Source: Coprinellus micaceus (taxonomy: Eukaryota > Basidiomycota > Agaricomycetes > Agaricales > Psathyrellaceae). From it: 64,000 nucleotides of DNA. The stretch covers positions 1,550,001 through 1,614,000 of the forward strand of contig OX596338.1 of NCBI GenBank assembly GCA_951394405.1, written 5' to 3'. Under the pieces are notes generated by a model. That model was not told where the DNA came from and searched no databases. It worked only from the letters and a program-made list of their open reading frames with translations. Position numbers and translations under genes: made by a program. Positions 56,217 through 64,000 of this stretch are shown here, in pieces. Every line of letters begins with the position of its first letter. Position 1 is the stretch's first letter.

Positions 56217-58633
56217 ATGGCTCCCTTTCATATTACTCGCGCTCCCTATGTGGGCTCTCGCCGTAAGCTGGTGCTCGCATTCGACGTTGGCACGACTTTC
56301 AGTGGTGTGTCGTACAGGTTCGTCTGTTGCCCTTGGTAATATACACCGTGCTGTGCCTGACATCGACATCAGTATCCTGGACCCTGGCCAACCACCTGAG
56401 ATTAAGGGTGTGACAAAGTATGTTCTCCGCGTATCCCTCGTCGGTGATGCCGTTCTGAACGTACCTTACGCCAGGTTCCCCGCTCATGAGCAAATCAGTG
56501 GCGCCTCGAAGATCCCAACGATTATTTACTACGACAAAGCTGGGAATGTCTGCGCAGTCGGCGCTGAAGCCCTGACTGAAGGCATCTTCGAGACGGCTGA
56601 AGAGGAGGGATGGATCAAGGCAGAATGGTTCGTCATGCCCCCATCCACCGTGATGCGACTGCAGATACTGATAGCCGAGGCTCAGGTTCAAGATGCATAT
56701 TCGACCCAAGAACGAGGCTTCGTCGCACATCACCGCCCGCATCCCCGCACTTCCACCCAACAAGACCGTAGTTCAAGTCCTCGCGGACTTTCTCGTCTAT
56801 CTGTACAAGTGCGCCCGGAATTATATCCAGGAGACGCACGCGAATGGGAAGGACTTATGGGCGAGTGTGGAGAAAGATATCGACTTCGTAATCTCGCATC
56901 CAAATGGCTGGGAGGGCTATCAGCAGACACAAATGAGGGAGGCGGTGGTTAAGGCGGGCTTTGTGCCTGATACGAGGGAGGGGCATGCGAGGGTGAACTT
57001 CGTGACGGAGGGAGAAGCCAGTTTGCATTTCTCAATCCGGAACGGGCTCCCGACAGGGGCTATGGAGGTGAGTGCATGTCGACTGCTCGGGATGGGGGTC
57101 CTGACCGCAGACAACTGCTTTGCGAACAGAAAGGAGACGGTGTTGTCATCGTTGATGCTGGCGGAGGAACGATTGATATCAGCACCTACAGCAGGCAAGT
57201 GCAACCTGGGTATGTGCCGAAGGACAACGTGTTTGAGGAGATTGCTGCTCCGCAGTGTGAGTCCCTATTGCTGGTATTCATTTCCACCAGATACTGATGT
57301 CCTTCTCCCAGGTCACTTCTACGGGTCGGTGTTCGTGAGTATTCACGCTCGACTTGCTCTTCAGGGTAAGCTGAAGATTTCGATGCGGAGCTATAGCCCT
57401 GACGTCCCACGCTCTCACAGAACTTCTGGAAGAGTCCGACTACCTCGACGATCTGGACCATATCGTCCGCTGCTTTGATCGCACGACGAAGATTCGATTC
57501 AGCGACGACGCTCAGGCTCAATACATCAAGTTCGGGTCGACTAGGGACAACGATGCTAACTGCGGGATCCGTTTCGGGCAACTGAAGGTTGCAGGGTAGG
57601 CGCCGCACATTACCCCCCAATGTTAGGTTTCACTGAAGCCCTTCACCAGTGAACAAGTCGCCTCGTTCTTCGAGCCATCTATCAAGTGCATCGTCGATGC
57701 TATCAAGGACCAGATTAAAACCGCGCACAAGCGTATCTCTCACGTCGTCCTCGTCGGCGGTTTCGCCTCCAGCGACTGGCTTTTCACCCAGGTCCAGTCT
57801 CGTCTTTCGGGTGATGGACTGAACACCATCCGGCCTGAGATCTATGTGTATGTCCTTCCAATGCCCTATCTTCCAGCGATGGGCTCAACACTCCTCCCGT
57901 AGAAACAAGGCCGTGTCAGATGGAGCTATCTCTTTCTACCTCGACCACCTTGTCAAGACTCGCGTTTCGAAGATGGCATACGGAACCTTCCGTCACATTG
58001 AGTACGACGCCACGGATGCCGAGCACCGTAAGCGATTGCACTCGACCCAGATCATGCCTTCTGGTCGCAAAGTCGTCCCAGATTCATTTGCTGTTATCTT
58101 GCCTAGGGTGTGTGTTTTTCGTCCAGCAAACCTTATGGCGTGGTGCTGAATGGTGCCCCAGAATATGCAGGTACAGGAGGAGAAGGAGTTCCAAAAGAAG
58201 TTCTGGAAGGAAGGCGCAAGCAAGGAAGAGCTCAACCTCGACAAGGTCACTTCGGAGGTATGGGCATACACCGGAAACAGCGCCAACCCCCAGTGGAAAA
58301 ATGTCGACGAAGGTACGTGCGCCTCAGTGCATTGAACAGCCAGATGAACTAACGTGCCGCTAGAATGTTACAAGAAGCTGTGTACGATAGAGATGGATCT
58401 CTCGCACCTGCCACTTCGACCCTCAGACAAGGTCGAGGGCACAGGCGATTTCTTCTACTTGGAGTATGGGTATATTCTTCAGTTTAGCGCGGTGGAATTG
58501 AAGGCCCAGATTTCGTGGGTAGAGAACGTGAGTGGCACTTTCACGTCCTCTTCTGTGTTACAGTTTGCTGATCGCCTTACAGGGCGTCGAGAAGAGGAGC
58601 CCTGCCAAGATCGTTTACGATCCCGATGACTAG
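56217..58633 (+). CDS. HSPA12-type Hsp70-like ATPase-domain protein
   Basis: Member of the divergent Hsp70 class that keeps the actin-like ATPase fold but lacks a standard substrate-binding domain; strongly expanded in basidiomycetes and of unknown role. Twelve exons join in frame to 601 residues: 56217-56317, 56373-56417, 56475-56627, 56686-57067, 57130-57256, 57312-57365, 57421-57595, 57650-57847, 57903-58107, 58162-58312, 58364-58527, 58583-58633. ATPase motifs are phosphate-1 LAFDVGTTFSGVSYR, phosphate-2 VIVDAGGGTIDIS and the adenosine motif VVLVGGFASSDWL. GSVFVSIHARLALQELLEES links the two lobes. No classical Hsp70 EEVD end is present. Confidence 0.9.
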
Positions 58634-59287
58634 CGGAAGGCATTCCTTTATATGCCACTGTGCCGTAGATGATGCCAGACTATTCCTTCCCTATATCCTT
58701 CCTGACTTCGACGGACAATGTTAAGTAGCGCAATTCTCTCTCTCTGTCTGCTCTGTACATATATCTCGACCCATATATCCTGGCTCCTGAGCATTATACA
58801 CGTCCCATCACACTGCCATGGACGCGTACCTTGACAAGCGCGTCCTCAGTCGAAAATAGGGGCAACACCGCCTCAACAGGCAACCCATCACTCGTTGCGA
58901 CTCGTGGCGGTCTCTCTTGTCCTCGAGCACGAATATGGAAATGGTGGTGAGACTACCATTGGCATCCAGGTTCCGAGCAGGGCCTTGTTTTCAGGGCCAA
59001 CGGCCACCGCGACGCGGAACCGGGGTTGGGCGGGTCTTGGTCACGAATGTCTCACCCAGCGTGCAGAGGTGGCTTATCGATCGAGGTGGGGTACAAGACC
59101 TCACTTTCGCCTCTCTCCATCTACCTTCACCACCTCTTACCAAGTGCTCCTGCACGATACGCCCACTCATATGGCGATAGTGCTTCGGAAGTAGCACCAC
59201 CGCGCTCTCCTCCGATTCCTTAACCCACGAGTCGGAACTCAAGAAGCATAGTCCTGAAACACTGCGAGCTTGGAGGGTCGGGATAAG
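58634..59287. other. Intergenic between HSPA12-like gene and DUF6534 copy C
   Basis: 654 bp. A 180-codon minus-strand frame crosses it and the first exons of copy C, but looks like a shadow. A (TC)n run lies near 58736-58746. Confidence 0.45.
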
Positions 59288-61005
59288 ATGGACCAATATC
59301 CTGACATTAACCTTCTGTGGGTGGTTGAGACAGGGTACTGATGTGATATTCACTAACGCCTCCGCTGCTGTAGGATTGGCCCCATAGTATGTTCCCTCTG
59401 AAAGGATGGACTTTTCGTGAACTAAACCGATCCAGCTTATTGGGTCCCTGCTAGCGTATATGCTTATTGGGGCATACACGGTGCAGCTGTGTACGTCTAG
59501 ACCTTCGTTTGCTTCATGTTGCGTACCGCTCACCGGTTACAACGTCCTTGCTCGCAGTCCATTATTTGACGGCTGACTATATCGCTGCTGCTCGGATCCA
59601 GCTACACATTCTCGGTGAATTGCGTGCAGTCTCAATTCCAATTCTAATATCTAACAACCCGTCTCACAAAGTTGTACTGGTCACTGGGATAGAAGTGACG
59701 AACATTGTGTTCATAACGCAGAACACTTGGAGGAGCCTTGTTGATGGTGTTGATCACCCTGAGATTCGAAACGTGCCGCCGACCACTGCGCCTGGGACCC
59801 CCATATTGACTGGGATAGTAGCGTGTATGGTACAATGCTTCTTTGCGTGGTGAGCCCAGAATGCGTACGTAGCCTTCCTTAGGGCGTGGTTCTGAACCTT
59901 TTCAGGCGAATCATCGTGCTCAGCCGGAAACGGCCCGCGCGCCAGTGGGTACGCTTCGCTATGACCCCTCTCATTGTCGCCGTAAGTAACGTTTGGCAGT
60001 TGTGTCTGGAGAGATTTGCTGAAAAGTGTGCAGGTTGCACTTTTACAGATGGCAGCGGGGCTAACGATTGGCGGCAAGGTGCGCATAGACATTGCTTTGC
60101 TCCGGCTGAGTGTTCATGTGCCCATTAGTACGTTCTATATCACCGACAGATCGTACTCACGGACCGACTGCGGGTACCAATATTGCTGCACCTGTCGGGG
60201 GGCTTGGTGTGTGATACCCTCATAACGATATCCATGATCTATGTCGTAAGTTTCAGGTCCTGGCTTTGCAGTTCGATTTTTCCTCACCGCGACCACCAGT
60301 TCTGGGGCCTGAAAGCTCCGGCAGAACCGTCCAAAACGAAGCGGATTCTTAACTCGTTGGTCTTCCACTCAGTAGAAAATGGGGCGGTGGTGACCGTCTT
60401 CGCTGCCTTGAACCTTGCGTTCTTCGTTTCCCACCCGCATGATACTATTCATTTGTGCTTGTACGTCCTCGCCATTTAAATGCATATCCCCGGCCCACTA
60501 ACATCCTGCTTTATCCTTCTAGTCAATATATCGTTGGGCGGCTGTAAGCGACGAACAAATACGACTTTACCGTTTCCTAGCATACTAACCCGTACCCCGT
60601 AGATACGCCAATGCCATGCTGGCAAACCTCAACGGGAGAGGACGTCGGGGTACAGATTCAGGGAATAGCGACTCCCTAGGAGAAGAGGAAGTTAGATTCC
60701 ACGACCTTAGCAACGAGTCTAGGGCCGTCTTTTCTACAGAGTCGAACCCTCGCAGTGCCCTTTATGGCCTCACCGCCCCAAAAATGCGTACGAAAGCTGA
60801 GGACGATGACGGACCGGGAGATGGGATCTTTCGGTTAGGAAAGAAGCGACCGGACATTAGGGTGAAAACTCCACCGCCTGCATTCCTAGTATCTACGGTG
60901 ACGGAGGTGCATCGCGATGAAGATATTATGAGTCGGGCGACGTCGAGATATAGTGATGTACAGAGCAGGCCGCAGTCGGGAGACTCTAGCAACTCGGGCT
61001 ACTAA
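59288..61005 (+). CDS. DUF6534-type seven-TM membrane protein, copy C
   Basis: Eleven exons join in frame to 383 residues: 59288-59334, 59374-59386, 59436-59490, 59558-59614, 59672-59849, 59906-59981, 60034-60078, 60150-60245, 60300-60460, 60523-60543, 60603-61005. Hydrophobic segments include ILIGSLLAYMLIGAYTVQL, VLVTGIEVTNIVFIT, ILTGIVACMVQCFFAW and LLHLSGGLVCDTLITISMIY. The tail reads LYANAMLANLNGRGRRGTD, then ESNPRSALYGLTAPKMRTK and MSRATSRYSDV. Its last exon has exactly the length of the copy B last exon and the tails align along their length. The first exon (MDQYPDINLLWVVETG) is longer than in A and B, and intron 1 is only 39 nt. Orientation is opposite to A and B. Confidence 0.85.
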
Positions 61006-61203
61006 TAAAAATATGCTTCGAGCGTTTCTAATCGTTTCGCATCCCTGAGCCTTTTTATACGTATTTGCATGCTCCGAGAGGGGGCCCATGGACGCCCACA
61101 TCTCTCGGTTAGCGCGCGTCGCGTCACTAGATCAAGTTGAAAACAAAGGCAAACAGGAACCGGAAAAAGGAGGCGAAGTTCGCCGTTGAGCTGTGTGCCA
61201 GTC

Positions 61204-62717
61204 ATGGTCGACCACAATGTAGAGCCCACGCCAAAGCCACCACCACCTCGTGTGTCCGGTGTGAGGACGGTCCTGCGCTACACCGGAATCCCCCCATCAT
61301 GGCTTGACAAGCGGCCAAAGCTCCCCTCGCGCAACTGGCTCATTTTCCTCACCGCATCTGCCACAATCCTGGGGTATGGGGTGTATGACCGAAGGGAATG
61401 CAAGCGGATACAAGACGAGTATATTGAGAAGGTCCAGGCCTTGTCGGAAGACCCACTCAACCCCCTGGACGTGTCGAGGAAGGTCATAGTTTATGGCGCG
61501 AAGTGGCCTGGCGATGAGGATCATCAGCAAGCTCTCAAGTATTTCCGGAAGTACGTGAAGGTTCGCGCTGGTTCACACTTTGTCCGTGTCGACTCGGTTA
61601 CTCACCCTTTCTGTAGCCTATCCTTGTTGCTGCTGCAGTCGACTTTGACATGTACAGCGGGAAGAAGCTGGGCGACATTGCAACACGTATTGCGGAGGAC
61701 GTACGGTTACGAAGGCGGCTAGACGCTGGCATCGACGAGGACCCCATCCAGAAGAAGGTTTTGCCGACATACAAGAACCCGGAGGAACGCAGGAAGCGCG
61801 AGCTCGAAGGCGGCATCGTGCTCATTGGCCGGCCGACTTTCAAGGAGTTTATGGCAGGGTTGAAGAAAGGCTGGTCGAGCGGTCTGCAAAAGCTTGATGG
61901 GGAGGAGATTCTCGCCCAGGAGTTGGAGAACGACCACTACTTCGACGAGGTCGATGACGACATGCCTGCACCTGCAGAGAAGCCTTCATACTCCCCCATA
62001 TTCACCATGACCTCTCAGGCATTGCAGCAGAGGCGCATGACGCCTGAGGACACAACACCAGACGTCGCTCCTCCTCAGAGCATCCCCCAACTGCCTCCTC
62101 TCCTTCTCGTACCCTTCGGAAACAGGATTGGATTCACCCAAATTCCCATAATGATCTGGGAATGGTTCAACAAGCGACGCCTCGTACTGTCTGGTGCCGA
62201 GGCTGCTTATAGCCTCGTACTCGCCAACTCCCGACCCATAAGCGTTCCCGCAGTCGTACCCTCCACCTCAGAACCCTCGGAACAGCTGCTTTCTGACTCG
62301 GCTTCCTCCCCAGACCATTCCGCCGAAGCTTCTCTACCACCAGACCTCGGTGACCTGGACTTTGACTTGGACAAGGAACGACTCTTCAAAAGGTCCCTCT
62401 ACAAGATTCCCGAAGAAGTCGAGCAAGCACGCAAGGAATACTACGAAAAGCTCCCTGCACGCCTTGCCACCGCCCGCGCTCTCTCTCGCGGAACACGGGA
62501 GTGGACCAAGGACGAGATTGAAAACCCTCCCCCTACAGAGGTTGAGCTGCGTGCCGAGCGCATGAAACGGGAGCAGGAGTGGCGGTTCAACGTCGCCAGT
62601 TGGAACAGGGTCAAGGGAGACACCCCCGTCGAGTGGGATGAGCGCTTCCGCGATGCCGTCCGTGTCTTCTCCAAACCTCCTTCCGGTGCCTCCCCGACCC
62701 CTCCATCCGAGGAGTGA
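61204..62717 (+). CDS. TIM54: TIM54, inner-membrane translocase TIM22-complex subunit
   Basis: Peripheral and membrane-anchored subunit of the TIM22 carrier translocase in the mitochondrial inner membrane. Exons 61204-61560 and 61617-62717 flank a 56-nt intron and give 485 residues, the usual size. The N-terminus has TGIPPSWLDKRPKLPSRNW followed by the TM segment LIFLTASATILGYGVYD. The large intermembrane-space domain begins IVYGAKWPGDEDHQQALKYF and PILVAAAVDFDMYSGKKLGD. Further conserved pieces are VLIGRPTFKEFMAGLKKGW, LLLVPFGNRIGFTQIPIMIW and WDERFRDAVRVF. The open frame extends six codons upstream of the chosen ATG, but MVDHNVEPTP at 61204 is the first strong start. Confidence 0.95.
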
Positions 62718-62805
62718 TTTACCACATTGCATATACACCTTCACACCACTCGTATAATTTATGGATAGCATAGAGGTACAGCTATACAACACACTAATCC
62801 ATGCA

Positions 62806-63964
62806 TCACAACACTAGTTCGCCGTTTTGAAGCCACGCTTCAAGGTCTGCAAAGTCGTCCAAGGGTTCTTCGAAGATGTCCTCCATCGGAACTGGAGCAG
62901 GGCTCTCGGCTCTCAAACTTTCTGTCCGAAGGGTGTGGCTACTTGCGACCGATGGCGGAGCACTCGACTTGACCGTCTTCTGCTCAGGTGGATAAAAGTT
63001 GTACAGATCATACTGAGCAGAGGATGCTTGTGTTGTAGTGATTGACTCCAGAAAGCTGTTCGCACCAGCCTGGAATGCCTCGAACCCACAGCTAGTGCCC
63101 GACTCTTCCGCAAGAAGCTCTTCAATGTCGTGAACCAATGTCGTGTTGCACGCGGCCGAGTCGACCGGCCAGACCGAATCGTCCGTGTCGCCGTCACTCC
63201 GAAGAAAGAGAGGAGAGCCGAAGTTGTGTCCACTCTTGGGGCCAGGAGTGTGCACCTTCACCTTGAGATCCATTTTCTGCTTCTTCGATGCTGGAGTTCT
63301 AGCGGGTGCAGCAGGTGCCAGAGCCTCATCTTCGCTGTTACTAGTCAAGGAGATCGTCGAAGCGGCGCGCTTGAGGGAAAGAGCAGGAGGTTTGGCCTTC
63401 AAGGGCGGCTTCGACCGAGTCTTGGTTTTACTGCCCTTTTTTACCGAAATGCTCTTCTTCGCCGTAAAATCGGACGCCAGGGCTGCCATAACATTCAGAG
63501 GAAGATCGTCGTCTTCCGAGAGTTCCACATCGGAGATTGGGTCGGATTGGAGCATCGACTCTCCAAGGTCGGCGAAAGATAGCTCGTAGTTGCGCTCCGT
63601 TTTCTTAGCCTCGTTGTTCTTCACTTTTCCGGCGCCAATAGGGAGTCGGGGAACAGCCGAAGATTTAGCCTTAGAGGGAGGCGCCTTTGGGGACGCGGGA
63701 GATTCAGGTGGCTCTAACTTCAGTCGTTGCCCAGCGGTAAGACGAAGACTCTGAGAGACACTGGCATTGCTATGGACTTTCTCCAGAAGATCAAGGTCCG
63801 TCTCTTTTTTAGGTACGATGGCGGCCGACTTCGCATGGAGCCTTTGGACACCAGAGGTCTTCTTGTCCACGGACGTAGTGGTTGACTTGGGTTTGGAGGG
63901 CGGTTTGGAGGGCGCCGCCAGGGCTTTCTCCTTGGACTTCTTTGGAGCATCCGGAAGTCCGTTC
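62806..63964 (-). CDS. Disordered, Lys/Ser-rich protein of unknown function (5' part outside window)
   Basis: The last exon starts at 63964 after an acceptor (TTTAGTTGCAG), and the open frame runs 385 codons to the stop at 62806. Upstream exons lie beyond the right edge. The protein is mostly disordered: a basic N-terminal part (PKKSKEKALAAPSKPPSKP), a short conserved-looking helix (ELSFADLGESMLQSDPISD) and a basic central region (KKGSKTKTRSKPPLKAKPP). The C-terminus is acidic, PMEDIFEEPLDDFADLEAWL. This arrangement of a basic front, Ser/Thr-Pro sites and an acidic aromatic end is seen in nuclear regulators such as securins. No KEN box is visible and the only D-box-like match is weak, so I leave it unnamed. 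Confidence 0.7.
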
Positions 63965-64000
63965 CTGCAACTAAAAATTGTGAGACGGTTACCACCACAG

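Noticed and set aside
57335..57365. Earlier donor GTGAGT for HSPA12-like exon 6
   Set aside because: Using it would delete VSIHARLALQ, the segment linking the ATPase lobes, and leave an 86-nt intron; the donor at 57366 gives the usual intron size and keeps the family motif.

Overview
The window is nuclear DNA of a filamentous basidiomycete, most likely an Agaricomycete. The genes are dense and split by many short introns (mostly 47-65 nt, GT..AG). Several families are typical of that group: DUF7918, DUF6534, HSPA12-like Hsp70 and Hsp9/12. I rebuilt exon-intron structures by hand; almost every multi-exon model closes in frame across all junctions, which is the main support for the gene calls. 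The species cannot be fixed from the sequence alone.

Housekeeping block 1 (1-27 kb): the end of an acidic disordered protein; Gtr1/Rag GTPase (TORC1 signalling); lumazine synthase (riboflavin); a Srp40/Nopp140 nucleolar protein; TilS-type tRNA-Ile lysidine synthetase; a YTHDF-type m6A reader; an EF-hand external NADH dehydrogenase; the GPI10 mannosyltransferase; a triple-KH RNA-binding protein; a DUF7918 protein; an APE1/ExoIII-type AP endonuclease; tRNA-Phe(GAA) and tRNA-Gly(GCC) around a decayed F-box-like fragment; OTU1/YOD1; and Hsp9/12 with a TATA box and stress-element-like sites.

Accessory block (27-48 kb, with an outlier at 59-61 kb): two tandem seven-TM DUF6534 genes and a third inverted copy 27 kb away, all with the same 11-exon plan. 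A Snf7/CHMP7 ESCRT gene and a small acidic protein gene follow. Next come two paralogous small genes ending in a shared GQxNVTK/PVKR motif, then a same-strand array of four diverged surface proteins (signal peptide, Cys-rich ectodomain, Ser/Thr stalk, single TM, cytoplasmic tail) interrupted by an aldo-keto reductase gene. This block has the lineage-specific character and is the best place to look for undescribed biology.

Housekeeping block 2 (48-64 kb): ribosomal protein L7 (uL30), with a probable C/D snoRNA guide in intron 3; beta-carbonic anhydrase; inositol polyphosphate 5-phosphatase; a coiled-coil protein divergent from SNW1/Prp45; an HSPA12-like protein; the third DUF6534 gene; TIM54; and a disordered nuclear-type protein that runs off the right edge.

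The housekeeping genes act in unrelated pathways and look linked only by position. Several are divergent pairs with 130-300 bp between start codons.
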